From: Alistipes sp. CAG:435
GTDB taxonomy: Bacteria; Bacteroidota; Bacteroidia; Bacteroidales; UBA932
Assembly: GCA_000433355.1 (NCBI GenBank)
Contig: FR893168.1
Location: forward strand, 1-27,396
Direction: 5' to 3'
DNA: 27,396 nucleotides
Below the pieces are notes generated by a model, which was given only the letters and a program-made list of their open reading frames with translations, ran no database searches and was not told where the DNA came from. Positions 1 through 10,900 of this stretch are shown one piece after another (the stretch's first letter is position 1; every line of letters begins with the position of its first letter). A program made the position numbers and the translations under genes.

Positions 1-2770
1 GAGCGTCGTGGGAGCCGTGCAGCTGGTGCGGCCGGAGTCCCTGATTGTTCCTTCCGCCAACCTCTCCACTGCGTTCGCGGGAAGACTCGCCGGAGTGGTC
101 TCCTTCCAGAGAAGCGGAATGCCGGGACAGAACGGGTCTGACTTCTACATCAGGGGAATCTCCACCATCAGCGGAGTCACGTCACCTCTGATCATCCTTG
201 ACGGAGTGGAGATCTCGGCAGGAGACCTCAACGCCATCGACCCGGAGATCATCGAGGGCTTTTCCATCCTCAAGGACGCGACGGCCACGGCGATGTACGG
301 CACAAGAGGGGCCAACGGTGTGATGATCATCACGACCAAGAGCGGGCGCGACCTTGACAGGCCGATCATCGGATTCAGGATCGAGACCAACGTCACGACC
401 CCTACCAGGCTGCCGAAATTCGTTGACGGAGCCAGGTACATGGAACTCTTCAACGAGGCCGTGACAAACCAGGGTACAGGCGACGTGCTCTTCTCCAAGG
501 AGAGGATCGACGGCACAAGGAAGAGGCTCAACCCTTACGTCTACCCGGACGTGAACTGGTACGATGAGATCTTCCGCAACCACGCCTTCAACCAGAAGGT
601 CAACTTCAACATCCGCGGCGGAACCGGCAAGATCACCTACTTCATGAACCTGACCGTGAATCACGAGACGGGTATGCTCCGCGACAGGAGCAAGGACTTC
701 TTCTCGTTCAGCAACGGAATCAACGTGATGAAGTACGCCTTCCAGAACAACATCGACTTTCACATGTCCAAGAGTTCCACAATCTCGCTTCACCTCAACG
801 CGCAGGTCAATAACATCACCGCTCCGGCAATCAACAACAATGACACGAGTCCCGCCGGACAGATGAACAGGATCTACTCCTCCATAATGGACTGCAATCC
901 GGTGGACTTCCCTGTCTACTTCCCTGCGGGAGAGGAGAAATGGATAAAGTGGGGAGCGTTCAGCGGCGGCAACGACCAGGGGGCGACGAACCCGTTGGCG
1001 CAGGCCACCAGAGGCTACGGCACCAGTTTCGCCAGCACGGTCATCGCCAACCTTGACTTCGAGCAGAAACTCGACGTGCTGACCAAAGGATTGAGGTTCA
1101 AGGCGATGCTCTCGTTCAAAAACTGGAGCAAGACCACCACGAACCGTTCGCAGGGTGTCAACCGCTACTCCCTTGAAGGCTACACTGTCAATCCTGACGG
1201 AACCTATGACCTGAAAGTGGCGCCGATCGGCACACCGGGCAAGCCGGTGCTCTCCACCAACAGAATAATGGAGGGAGACCACCGGATATATTTCCAGACC
1301 TTCTTGGACTGGAACAGAACCTTCGGAAAGCACTCGGCCAGCGCGATGCTTCTGTTCAACATGGACGAACTGTCGTTCAACAGCGGCGGAGACCTCATCA
1401 GTTCGCTGCCGAGGAGAAAGGTCGGCTACGCTGCCAGGCTGTCCTACGACTACGACCACCGTTACCTGCTCGAGTTCAACGCCGGCTACAACGGCTCCGA
1501 GAACTTCGCCAAAGGCCACAGGTACGGATTTTTCCCTTCAGTCGCCCTGGGCTGGAACGTCAGCTCGGAAAAGTTCTGGGCTCCTGTCAAGCCGGTCATC
1601 TCAAGACTCAAGCTCAGAGGCTCTTACGGACTTGTCGGCAACGACCAGATCGGAGGGACGCGGTTCATCTATCTGGCGGATGTGAACCTTGAGGCCTCAC
1701 CGTGGTTCACTACCGGCTATGGTACAGGACAGACCCAAAGCCTCCGGGGTCCTACCTACAACCGCTTCCAGAACAATGACATCACCTGGGAGATCGGACG
1801 GAAGGTGAACGCGGGGGTCGAGATGGAGCTGTTCGGGTCGCTCAGCCTCACGATGGAGGCTTTCAGGGAGATCCGGAGCAACATATTCCAGCAGAAACTG
1901 TCGATTCCCAACTATCTCGGAACGGCAAACACCGTCATCTACGGCAACCTCGCCAAGGTTAAGAACTACGGATTCGACATCTCCGCCGAGTTCGGCAAGT
2001 CTTTCTCCAAGGACTTCTACGTGCAGTTCCTCGGCACGTTCACCTACGCGCGCAACAAGGTTCTTGAATATGACGAAGCCCCCGGCACGCGTCCGGCGAA
2101 CTCCAGGATCGGACATCCGGTCAACACGATCTACGGTTTCATCAGCGACGGTCTCTACATCGACCAGGCGGATCTGGACCGCAGTCCGGAATCCACTCTG
2201 GGCAACATAGCGATAGCCCCGGGTGACATCAAGTACATCGACCAGCCCGACAAGAACGGCAAGCTTGACGGGAAAATCACCACGGACGACGTGGTGGCGA
2301 TGGGGTACCCTACCGTCCCGGAGATTGTCTACGGTTTCGGGCCGACGATAACGTACAGGAACGTTGACTTCTCGTTCTTCCTTCAGGGGGCGGCGAGAAC
2401 ATCGCTGATGATGTCTGGCTTCCATCCTTTCGGAGCGCAGTACAACAGGAACGTGCTTCAGTTCGTGGCTGATGACCATTGGAGTCCTACCAACCAGAAC
2501 ATAAGGGCGGCCTACCCGCGCCTTACAAAGTACGAGAACAACCACAACTCCAGAGCTTCTGACTTCTGGCTCAGGGACGCTTCGTTCCTCAAGCTGAAGA
2601 ACGTGGAGGTGGGTTGGAGAATCCGCAACGTAAGAGTCTACGCCAACGCCGTCAACGTCCTGACCTTCTCCAGGTTCAAGCATTGGGATCCGGAGATGGG
2701 AGGAGGGGCAGGCATGCAGTACCCTACCCAGAGGACATTTAATCTTGGTCTGCAAGTGACATTTAAATGA
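1..2770 (+). CDS. SusC/RagA-family TonB-linked outer-membrane transporter, 5' end missing
   Basis: This is a TonB-dependent beta-barrel that imports oligosaccharides through the outer membrane together with a SusD partner. The frame is open from the first bases of the window, so the N-terminus (signal peptide, carboxypeptidase-like domain, TonB box) lies upstream. The GTG at position 8 is an internal valine codon, because the surrounding residues match the conserved GAV segment that precedes the plug. The plug domain is visible in FYIRGIST, PLIILDGVE and the stretch containing YGTRGANGVMIITTKSG. The rest is barrel strands ending with the typical C-terminal FNLGLQVTFK. About 920 residues are visible, close to the usual 1,000-1,100 once the missing part is added. 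The susD-like gene follows directly, as is normal for such pairs. The family call is secure; the substrate is inferred only from the neighbouring enzymes (mucin-type glycans). Confidence 0.95.
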   Translation, partial: SVVGAVQLVRPESLIVPSANLSTAFAGRLAGVVSFQRSGMPGQNGSDFYIRGISTISGVTSPLIILDGVEISAGDLNAIDPEIIEGFSILKDATATAMYGTRGANGVMIITTKSGRDLDRPIIGFRIETNVTTPTRLPKFVDGARYMELFNEAVTNQGTGDVLFSKERIDGTRKRLNPYVYPDVNWYDEIFRNHAFNQKVNFNIRGGTGKITYFMNLTVNHETGMLRDRSKDFFSFSNGINVMKYAFQNNIDFHMSKSSTISLHLNAQVNNITAPAINNNDTSPAGQMNRIYSSIMDCNPVDFPVYFPAGEEKWIKWGAFSGGNDQGATNPLAQATRGYGTSFASTVIANLDFEQKLDVLTKGLRFKAMLSFKNWSKTTTNRSQGVNRYSLEGYTVNPDGTYDLKVAPIGTPGKPVLSTNRIMEGDHRIYFQTFLDWNRTFGKHSASAMLLFNMDELSFNSGGDLISSLPRRKVGYAARLSYDYDHRYLLEFNAGYNGSENFAKGHRYGFFPSVALGWNVSSEKFWAPVKPVISRLKLRGSYGLVGNDQIGGTRFIYLADVNLEASPWFTTGYGTGQTQSLRGPTYNRFQNNDITWEIGRKVNAGVEMELFGSLSLTMEAFREIRSNIFQQKLSIPNYLGTANTVIYGNLAKVKNYGFDISAEFGKSFSKDFYVQFLGTFTYARNKVLEYDEAPGTRPANSRIGHPVNTIYGFISDGLYIDQADLDRSPESTLGNIAIAPGDIKYIDQPDKNGKLDGKITTDDVVAMGYPTVPEIVYGFGPTITYRNVDFSFFLQGAARTSLMMSGFHPFGAQYNRNVLQFVADDHWSPTNQNIRAAYPRLTKYENNHNSRASDFWLRDASFLKLKNVEVGWRIRNVRVYANAVNVLTFSRFKHWDPEMGGGAGMQYPTQRTFNLGLQVTFK

Positions 2771-2778
2771 TAACAGCG

Positions 2779-4680
2779 ATGAAAACATTCAGTAAAATAG
2801 TCTTTCTTGCCTGCCTTTGTGCTGGCGTTGTCTCCTGCGACTTTCTGGACATTGTTCCCGACGAGAAGGAGAAGGCCGAGGATGCGTTCGAGGATGTCAG
2901 GGCCGCCGAACGGTATCTGTATTCCTGCTACAGCTACCTCCCGAATCCGCGCGAGGGACCTACCTCTCTGGATTTCATGACGGGTGACGAGGTGATCACC
3001 GCTTTCGAGCACGAGACATTCGCCTCGTTCCCGAAAGGCAACTTCACCGCCTCCTCGCCTGTCATATCGTACTGGAACACCCTGTTCCAGGGCTTGAGGC
3101 AGACTTACATATTCCTTAACAATGTGGACAAGGTTCCTAATCTACCCGCAGGCACACTCGCGGACTACAAGGCGCAGGCGACCTTCCTCATCGGCTACTA
3201 TCATTTCCTGCTTTCAAGGTGCTACGGCCCGATCATCATCATCGACGAGGAGCCGAGTATCCTGACCGTGGCCTCGGACTACAAAGCCAGGACACCGTAC
3301 GACCAGTGCGTCGATTTCATCTGCGACAAACTGGACGAAGCGGCGGCGGGTCTCCCTGCCAAGCGTCCTGCGCTGTACTACGGACTTGCGACAAGCGTGG
3401 TCGCCAAAGCCCTGAAGGCCAGGATGCTGCTTACCGCGGCCTCACCTCTGTTCAACGGCAATTCCGAGTTCTACTCTGATTTCAAGGGCAAGGACGGGAC
3501 ACCGCTGATGCCTTTACAGTACGATCCTGCGAAATGGCAGAGGGCGAAGGAGGCATTCGCCGAGGCCATCAGAGTCGCGGAGGAGGCCGGCCACAAGCTT
3601 TACATGAACGACAGCTTCTTCAACGGGAACCTTGAGCCGGCAGACCCTGTGCAGCACAGGCTCCGCTACAACATAATGGAGCCGCTCAACGAAGAAATCA
3701 TCTGGGCGGACTCCCGCGGCGAAGGATACTACGGCCTCCAGAACAAATCCACGCCTTATAGCAGCGGCTCGGCCTGGAACGGGGTCGCTCCGACCCTCGC
3801 GATGGTGAAGCGGTTCTACACCAAGAACGGACTTCCTCTGAGTGAGGACAAGGGCCTGTTCTCCCCGTCGAGCATGTACGATGTCGTGACCGTCGATGAG
3901 GATCATGCCTCCGAGGCCGAGGTGGGAGCCCAGACCATCAGGCTCAATCTGGACAGGGAGCCGCGCTTCTACGCCTGGGTGGCGTTCCAGGGTGGTTACT
4001 ACGAGATTCTCTCGGCGGCCTCCAACGGAGCGTACGCCAACGACCCGTCCTACCAGAGGCATTCCGGGACGGACAGAGGCAAGCTTGTCTGCGACTTCGT
4101 CCTTGGCGGCAACTGCTCCAGGGACTACGGCGGACTAAGGACCAACAACTACTCACCTTCGGGCTATCTCAACAAAAAGGGCGTTAATCCAGGCTATGCA
4201 GTCGCGACCTTTCTCAAAGCCCCTATTGACTATCCGTGGCCGCTTATGAGGGTTGCCGAACTCTATCTCGGCTACGCCGAGGCCTGCGTCGAGACCGGAG
4301 ACCTTGCCCAGGCCAAGACCTACTTGAACAAGGTCAGGGAAAGGGCGGGCATCCCTTCCGTGGAGGAGTCGTGGGAGACCATCGCGGGGAAGACCCTGGA
4401 CCAGGCCCTCCTCAGGGACATCGTCCGTCAGGAGAGGCAGATCGAATTCTACCTCGAAAACCACAATTTCTGGGATCTCAGAAGATGGAAGATGGCTGAG
4501 AAGTATTTCAGCGTGAAGGCTGAGGGATTCAACATCGAGGCAAGGGACATCAACAGTTTCGCCACCGTCAGCACAATCATGTTCGAGCGGAAGTTCGAGT
4601 CACCGACCCAGTACCTTCTCCCGATTCCTCTGAGCGATGTGAACAAGAATCTGAATCTTGTGCAGAATCCGGGATATTGA
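2779..4680 (+). CDS. SusD/RagB-family glycan-binding surface lipoprotein
   Basis: This outer-membrane lipoprotein caps the SusC barrel and binds the incoming glycan. The preferred start gives MKTFSKIVFLACLCAGVVSC, a lipoprotein signal with the lipidated Cys at residue 20. An upstream in-frame ATG at 2767 overlaps the susC stop as ATGA and would add four residues; it may be used for translational coupling. The C-terminal half has the family hallmarks: a TPR-like helix (YAEACVETGDLAQAKTYLNKV), then RQERQIEFYLEN and FWDLRRWK, ending in the typical LLPIPLSDV and NPGY. At about 633 residues the length is normal for the family. It belongs to one operon with the SusC partner upstream and the lipoproteins downstream. 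Confidence 0.95.
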   Translation: MKTFSKIVFLACLCAGVVSCDFLDIVPDEKEKAEDAFEDVRAAERYLYSCYSYLPNPREGPTSLDFMTGDEVITAFEHETFASFPKGNFTASSPVISYWNTLFQGLRQTYIFLNNVDKVPNLPAGTLADYKAQATFLIGYYHFLLSRCYGPIIIIDEEPSILTVASDYKARTPYDQCVDFICDKLDEAAAGLPAKRPALYYGLATSVVAKALKARMLLTAASPLFNGNSEFYSDFKGKDGTPLMPLQYDPAKWQRAKEAFAEAIRVAEEAGHKLYMNDSFFNGNLEPADPVQHRLRYNIMEPLNEEIIWADSRGEGYYGLQNKSTPYSSGSAWNGVAPTLAMVKRFYTKNGLPLSEDKGLFSPSSMYDVVTVDEDHASEAEVGAQTIRLNLDREPRFYAWVAFQGGYYEILSAASNGAYANDPSYQRHSGTDRGKLVCDFVLGGNCSRDYGGLRTNNYSPSGYLNKKGVNPGYAVATFLKAPIDYPWPLMRVAELYLGYAEACVETGDLAQAKTYLNKVRERAGIPSVEESWETIAGKTLDQALLRDIVRQERQIEFYLENHNFWDLRRWKMAEKYFSVKAEGFNIEARDINSFATVSTIMFERKFESPTQYLLPIPLSDVNKNLNLVQNPGY

Positions 4681-4707
4681 TGAAAACATCGTAAACAACA
4701 AAGATAT

Positions 4708-5553
4708 ATGAGACCATACAGAATATTCAATCTGCTTTTCCTGCTTCCGCTGCTCGCCGTCGGCTGCAATGATGACGACAAGGGAACGGTCCCGTCCCCG
4801 ATCAAGGATGTCCGTTCGGAGGAGCGTCCCGGCGGGATCGCCCTCTTCTGGACCCTCCCCGCCGACAAGAGTGTCCACTATGTGAAAGTGTCCTACCACG
4901 ACCATCTGCTGGGGATAGACGAGGTTCGGCTTTCCAGCTGTGACTCCATCCTTATTCCTGACACCAGGGCAAGGTTCGGCGACTACCGCTTCACCATCCA
5001 GCCGTTCAGCAGGACGGACAACGGAGGAAAGACCCAGACCGTGACCGCAAGGTCGGGCAGGGCTCCCGTGACGGAGCAGGCCACACGCATCATCCTCAAG
5101 GCCGAGCATCTCGGCACGAACGCCCAGGAGCCGAGCGAGGGTCCCATCGCCAATCTGATCGACGGGAACACCGCCACGTTCTTCCACACGGCGTGGAGCG
5201 TGGCAATCCCGGGGCCGCACTGGCTCCAGATCCGGCTTCCGGAGGCCTTGACCGAGGGACACTGGAAATTCTGGTACGCTCCGAGAAACAACGGACGGCA
5301 GAAACCGACGGACTTCGACATCCTTGTCAGCACAGGCGGCTCGGACTGGACACTCGTCAAGAAGTTCACGAAGGACGAGGACGGTCTGCCTGTTACGGCA
5401 ACCGATGCCTACACATCGCCGAACCTGCCTGTCACACAGCCTTTCGACCACATCAGGATGGTCGTGAACGCCGTCAACTCAGGCGAGGTGTTCTTCACGA
5501 TGTCCGAGTTCCGGCTGTGGCAGGTGAAGGTCGTTGATCCAGAGGCGGAATGA
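4708..5553 (+). CDS. Surface lipoprotein with Fn3-like and F5/8 type C (discoidin-like) domains
   Basis: A 281-residue putative surface glycan-binding protein. The signal peptide MRPYRIFNLLFLLPLLAVGC places the lipid Cys at residue 20, and NDDDKG follows; acidic residues there resemble the Bacteroidota lipoprotein export signal, so surface display is likely. Residues about 28-120 look like the Fn3/DUF4959-type beta-sandwich common in proteins encoded after SusCD (IALFWTLPADKSVHYVKVSY). Residues about 125-275 resemble an F5/8 type C or DUF5000 domain: LIDGNTATFFHTAW, WLQIRLP, the DFDILVSTGGSDW segment and a C-terminal FTMSEFRLW. The stop overlaps the next start (ATGA at 5550-5553), so it is probably translationally coupled to the M60 peptidase. 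No catalytic motif was seen, and the binding role is inferred. Confidence 0.8.
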   Translation: MRPYRIFNLLFLLPLLAVGCNDDDKGTVPSPIKDVRSEERPGGIALFWTLPADKSVHYVKVSYHDHLLGIDEVRLSSCDSILIPDTRARFGDYRFTIQPFSRTDNGGKTQTVTARSGRAPVTEQATRIILKAEHLGTNAQEPSEGPIANLIDGNTATFFHTAWSVAIPGPHWLQIRLPEALTEGHWKFWYAPRNNGRQKPTDFDILVSTGGSDWTLVKKFTKDEDGLPVTATDAYTSPNLPVTQPFDHIRMVVNAVNSGEVFFTMSEFRLWQVKVVDPEAE

Positions 5554-7838
5554 AAGCGCTCCGAATCATAGTGTACATGGTTTGCCTCCTCTTCCCGCTC
5601 TCCTGCGGGGAGAAGGAGTCTCCTGACGGACCGGAAGTTCCTCCTCTTGTTCCGGAGGGGGAATATGTTCCGGTCGGCAAGCCGGACATCAAGGATGACA
5701 TCAGGGTCAAGGTGCTGTCCGGAACCGCCTCCTCTTGGCAGCAGGGTGAGAACATAGAGAAATCCTTCGACGGAAGTTACGAGACCCTCTACCACTCCTC
5801 CTGGGACAACTCGGCGGGCGGTTACTTCCCGGTCACCCTGACCTACAGCTTCTCCAAGGGAACGGACATCGACTACCTTGTCTACCATCCCCGGAAATCC
5901 GGCTCCAACGGCAACTTCAGGGAGACGGAAATCCACTACAAGATCCGGGGCAAGGAATGGTCCGCCGCGGGGAAATATGACTTCAAGGGTTCGGGGCATC
6001 CGTCCAAAGTGGACTTCCGGACCACACTGAAAGACGTGGAGAGTATCCGGTTCACGGTGTGGTCCGGAGCCGGGGACGGACAAGGATTCGCCTCCTGCTC
6101 CGAGATGGAGTTCTACAAGGTCAACCCGGACAAGTTCGACCCCCTGTCCCTGTTCACCGACAGGGCCTGCTCAGCGTTGAGGCCGGGGGTCACGGACGAG
6201 GACATACGCTCCTGCGGCTCGGAGTTTTTCAGGAATATGGCAGCCTACATGAAGGCGGGCCGCTATCCTACGGAATTCAGGGTTCAGGAATATTCTGCCT
6301 ATCCCTATCCGGAAGTCGTCGCGCGGGATCTCAAGATCTCACCCTACAGTTTCATGGACGGAGCCACTGGTATCTTCTCGCCCGGCGGCGAGGATATGGT
6401 AGTGCTCGTCGATGGACTTGGAAACCGTCAGGCTTCGGTCTACGTCCAGAATCTGGACAGACCAGGCGGGGATGGCTTTCACGGACGCTCCTTTCCGTTG
6501 AGCGACGGAGTGAACCAGTTCAAATCCATGGACAAGGGACTTCTCTACGTTGTGTTTCAAAGCGACGACTATCTGACCGCCGATCCCGTCAAGGTGCATT
6601 TCGCGGGAGGCAGGGTCAACGGACTCTTTGACCTGCGAAGGCACAAGGACACAGACTGGCAGAGGCTTCTGGGTGCGGCGGAATATTCTTTCTTTGATGT
6701 TGTGGGGGAATATTCACACCTCACCTTTCCCACCTCCCGCTTCCGCGCCCACACCACGGACGGGGCCGCCCTTGTCCGCGTGTTCGACTCGTTCGTCAGG
6801 GCGGAGCAGGAGCTGATGGGGCTGTACCGCTACGGCAGGACATTCCCGAACAGGATGAGGTTCATCGTGATCTACACCTCCTACATGTACGCCACAAGCT
6901 ACTATACGGCCTACAATGACTCCACCCTGCCGCAGCTGTGCGATGTCCTGAGTCTGACAACCGGCTCATGCTGGGGACCCGCCCACGAGGTCGGCCACTG
7001 CAACCAGACCCGTCCGGGACTCAAGTGGCTGGGCACCACGGAAGTGACGAACAACATAATGTCCGAATATGTCCAGACCACAATCCTCAGGCAGCCTTCA
7101 AGGCTTCAGACCGAGGACATGGGAGAGGGACTGCCGAACCGCTACGCCAAAGCCTGGAGGGACATTCTGGCCGCTGGCGCGCCTCATTCCACAGAAGGCG
7201 ACGTGTTCTGCAAGCTCGTCCCTTTCTGGCAGCTCCAGCTCTACTTCGGAGAGGTTCTGGGGCAGACACCCGAGCTGCGGGAGGACAAAGGAGGGTTCTA
7301 CCCCGATGTCTTTGAATATGTCAGGACCTCCCCTGACCTCGGAACCGCCGGGGAGCAGCAGACGGAGTTCGTCCTCACCTGCTCCAAGGCCTCGGGACAC
7401 AATCTGCTGGACTTCTTCACCAAATGGGGATTCCTCACCCCCGTGGACGCGTCGATTGACGACTACGGCTCGGGCAGGATGACAGTGACGGAAAGCCGGA
7501 TCGAGGAGATCCGCCAAAGGGTCGAGGCGCTGGGGCTTCCTAAGCCGGACTCCCCTATAGAGTACATCACAGACAACAACAAGGGTCTGTTCAAGACGAG
7601 GCCGGAGGTGATCCCCGGCTCTGTGTCGGTCAGCTCTTCGGGAACCGTCACCCTGACGGACTGGAAGAATGTGGTTGTCTTTGAGGTGAGGGACGCCGAC
7701 GGCGGTCTGGTCTTCGCCTCCGAAGGCAAGCTCGCCCCGTCCTCCAAGGCGGTCTTCAGCGTTCCAGGCGGATGGAATCCGTCCTACAGGCTCATGGCGG
7801 TCTCCGCCACAGGCAAAAGGACGGATGTCACACCATAG
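5550..7838 (+). CDS. M60-like (enhancin/mucinase type) zinc metallopeptidase lipoprotein
   Basis: A 762-residue predicted surface protease of the gluzincin M60-like group (PF13402 type), members of which cleave O-glycosylated proteins such as mucins. The signal MKALRIIVYMVCLLFPLSC puts the lipid Cys at residue 19. Residues about 50-190 form an F5/8 type C-like module (SFDGSYETLYHSSW ... SEMEFYKV). A beta-rich segment follows, then the catalytic part. The zinc motif HEVGH is at residues 479-483 and the likely third ligand Glu498 lies in TTEVTNN, a spacing of 14 residues, which is inside the M60 range. The C-terminal 100 residues look like another beta domain. The start overlaps the preceding stop (ATGA). 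All zinc ligands and the catalytic Glu480 are present, so it should be active. The mucin target is inferred from the family and from the adjacent glycosidases. Confidence 0.88.
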   Translation: MKALRIIVYMVCLLFPLSCGEKESPDGPEVPPLVPEGEYVPVGKPDIKDDIRVKVLSGTASSWQQGENIEKSFDGSYETLYHSSWDNSAGGYFPVTLTYSFSKGTDIDYLVYHPRKSGSNGNFRETEIHYKIRGKEWSAAGKYDFKGSGHPSKVDFRTTLKDVESIRFTVWSGAGDGQGFASCSEMEFYKVNPDKFDPLSLFTDRACSALRPGVTDEDIRSCGSEFFRNMAAYMKAGRYPTEFRVQEYSAYPYPEVVARDLKISPYSFMDGATGIFSPGGEDMVVLVDGLGNRQASVYVQNLDRPGGDGFHGRSFPLSDGVNQFKSMDKGLLYVVFQSDDYLTADPVKVHFAGGRVNGLFDLRRHKDTDWQRLLGAAEYSFFDVVGEYSHLTFPTSRFRAHTTDGAALVRVFDSFVRAEQELMGLYRYGRTFPNRMRFIVIYTSYMYATSYYTAYNDSTLPQLCDVLSLTTGSCWGPAHEVGHCNQTRPGLKWLGTTEVTNNIMSEYVQTTILRQPSRLQTEDMGEGLPNRYAKAWRDILAAGAPHSTEGDVFCKLVPFWQLQLYFGEVLGQTPELREDKGGFYPDVFEYVRTSPDLGTAGEQQTEFVLTCSKASGHNLLDFFTKWGFLTPVDASIDDYGSGRMTVTESRIEEIRQRVEALGLPKPDSPIEYITDNNKGLFKTRPEVIPGSVSVSSSGTVTLTDWKNVVVFEVRDADGGLVFASEGKLAPSSKAVFSVPGGWNPSYRLMAVSATGKRTDVTP

Positions 7839-7900
7839 AATTTGAAATAGTCAAAAAGAATCCCTATCTTCATCACTCGGCAACATTATAGACAAAGGAT

Positions 7901-10900
7901 ATGAAATTGAAATCTATCACATTGGCCGCGATGGCCATCTGCCTGACCGGCCAGACCGCATTTTCGCGGAGGCCGGCGGTCTTTCCGGAAACGGAAGCCC
8001 GGGAGTCCGCCCCAGAGTGGCTGGCCGTGGACTTCACCGAACATCTTGACCAAAAAGTTGTCTCGAAGGGAGGTGCTGTGACTCGCCGTCACGAGACGGT
8101 GTTTTTCGACTCGGCGAAAGACGCTGTGTCAAAAGACATGGAACAGAGCCCGAACTATTCTTCATTGAACGGAGTCTGGGATTTTCGCTATTACGATTCC
8201 GTGCAGGATATGCTGGCGGATCCGGACAAGGCTCCCACGTCCATCAAGGTTCCCGGCAACTGGGAGGTTCAGGGATTCGGGACCGCCGTCTATGTGAACC
8301 ACCCGTACGAGTTCCGCCCGAGGAACCCGCAGCCGCCACAGCTTCCGGACAGGATTCCCACGGGGGTATATTCAAGGAAATTCACGCCTGAGTTTGGAAA
8401 AGGGGAGAATTGCTACCTGAATCTCTGCGGAGTGAAAGGCGGCGCGTATGTGTTTGTCAACGGGAAATTTGTCGGTTACAGCGAGGATTCCAAGGATTTG
8501 GTCCGCTACGACATAACCCCTTATGTGGAAAGCGGCATGGAGGCGGATCTGCGCATTGTCGTGACCAGATGGAACACAGGCAGCTACCTTGAGTGTCAGG
8601 ATTTCTGGCGCATCAGCGGAATCGAGCGGGATGTCTATCTGTCAAGGGAGCCGGCCACGGTTCCGGAGGATTTTGACTGGAATGTGGTCTCGACGCTGTC
8701 CGAAGACCTCTGCACCGGAGATTTCAGGCTGGAAGTCAAATCCTCGAAACCGATCAATGTAAGTTGGATCCTTCTGGATGCCAATGGCAACGAGACCGCT
8801 AAAGGAGAATCAGAAACGGTAAAAGGCGTAAAACAGTGGCAATCAGCCATCAAGGATGTGAGAAGATGGTCTGCCGAGACACCGGAGCTATACACCCTGC
8901 TGCTTTGCGTCGAGGGGAAACACGCCAAGGCTAATGTCGGTTTCCGCCGTCTGGAAATTGTCGGCGACCGCTTCCTCGTCAATGGCATGCCGGTCAAGTT
9001 CAAGGGAGTCAACATCCACGAACACAATCAGTTCACCGGTCATTACATCACCGAGGAAGACATGCTCACCGACCTCAGGCTGATGAAAAAACACAACATC
9101 AACGCCATCCGCACCAGCCACTATCCTTTGCCTCGGCTCTTCTACGAACTTTGCGACGAGTACGGATTCTATGTCTATGACGAGGCCAATATCGAGTCCC
9201 ACGGGATGGGTTATAATCTTGAGAAAACCCTCGGCAACAATCCTGACTGGCTGCCTCAGCACAGGGACAGAATCCTCAACATGTACTACCGGACCCGCAA
9301 CTACCCGTGCGTCACGATCCTCTCTCTGGGCAACGAGGCCGGCAACGGCTGCAACTTCTACGACACCTACAGGGAACTGAAGGCTCTGGAAAGTGGCGGC
9401 CAGAACAGACCGGTCTGCTACGAGAGGGCCGTCTTAGAATGGAACACGGACATGTTTGTGCCGCAATACCCTGACGCCGAGTGGTTTCACAAGATGGGAA
9501 AGAGCGGCTACCCGAAGCCGGTCGTGCCTTCTGAATATTCCCACGCGATGGGCAATTCCAACGGCTCGCTCGACCGCCAGTGGAAGTACATCTATGAATA
9601 TCCGAACCTCCAGGGCGGCTTCATCTGGGACTGGATCGATCAGGGACTCTACGAGACCGACAGCGACGGCAGAATGTACTGGACGTACGGCGGTGACTAC
9701 GGGGAGCACTCTCCGAGCGACGGCAATTTCAACTGCAACGGAGTCATCGCGCCAGACCGGACCCCTCACCCTGCGATGGCCGAGATAAAGCACGTCTATC
9801 AGGACGTGAAAGTCTTGCCGGAGGATGCCTCCCAAGGGATTTTCAAGGTTCAGAACAGATTCTATTTCAAGAGTTTGAATGAATATGCTCTCAGATGGGC
9901 CGTGACTGCCGACGGCACCCGGATCGCTTCCGGCAACGTGGCTCTCTCCGCCGCTCCACAGTCCGAGGAGGAAGTCCGCGTGAGACTGCCGAAGCTTCCG
10001 TCCGACAAGAAATGTCTCATAACCTTCGAGACTATCACCAGTAAGGCTGCCGGGCTTCTGCCGGAGGGTAGCGTCATCGCCTGCGATCAAATCAAACTAT
10101 CTGATGCCAGAAGACTTGCGACACCTCGGCGGGCGAGGGGAGTAAAGGCCACCGAGACAGAGACGGCGATCGCCCTCGAATGCCGTGACGCGTCGCTTGT
10201 CTTTGACAAGGCACTGGGATGTCTGAAGGAATATTCATTCAAAGGAAAGAATATGTTCAATGAGGATTTCGGCCTCAGACCGCTGTTCTGGAGGGCGCCG
10301 ACCGATAATGACTACGGCAACGGGATGCCGTCCCGCTGTCAGGCGTTCAAGGTCTCCAGCCGGGAGTTCGATGTGAAGGCGGGTCTTGAAGGGGATTCGG
10401 TAGTGGCTGAATATTCATTGGCAAGCGGAAACATATTCACGGTCCGCTACACCCTGCTTGAGGGGGGCATCCTTTCCGTCGAGTCTGATTTCAAGGGTGT
10501 CAAGTCCTCAAAGCCGGTCGATGTGCCGCGCATAGGATTCCGGATGAGGCTTCCTGCCTCCGCCGATTCGTTCACCTATCTTGGCAGGGGGCCTGAGGAA
10601 AACTATGCCGACCGCTTCGGAGGGACGCTGATTGGGGAATATTCATCATCCGCATCCAAGGAATATGTCCGCTATGTGCGTCCGCAGGAATGTGGGCATC
10701 ACATTGATTGTGAATATCTTTCCATCGGAGGTCTGGCCATCCGCTCCGACCGCTTTGAGTTCAACGCTCTCAGGTGCGCGGTCGAGGATCTCGATTCCGA
10801 AGAGGCTGTCCAGCGTGACTATCAGTGGGAGAACAAAGGGCCTTTGACCGAGAACGATCCGGCCAAGGCGAAGAATCGTCTCCGCCGCCAGACCCACATA

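Noticed and set aside
182..1519. 445-codon open frame on the minus strand inside susC
   Set aside because: It is antisense to a clear SusC frame, is Val/Arg-rich with no recognisable domain, and is explained by the GC-rich third positions of the + strand gene.
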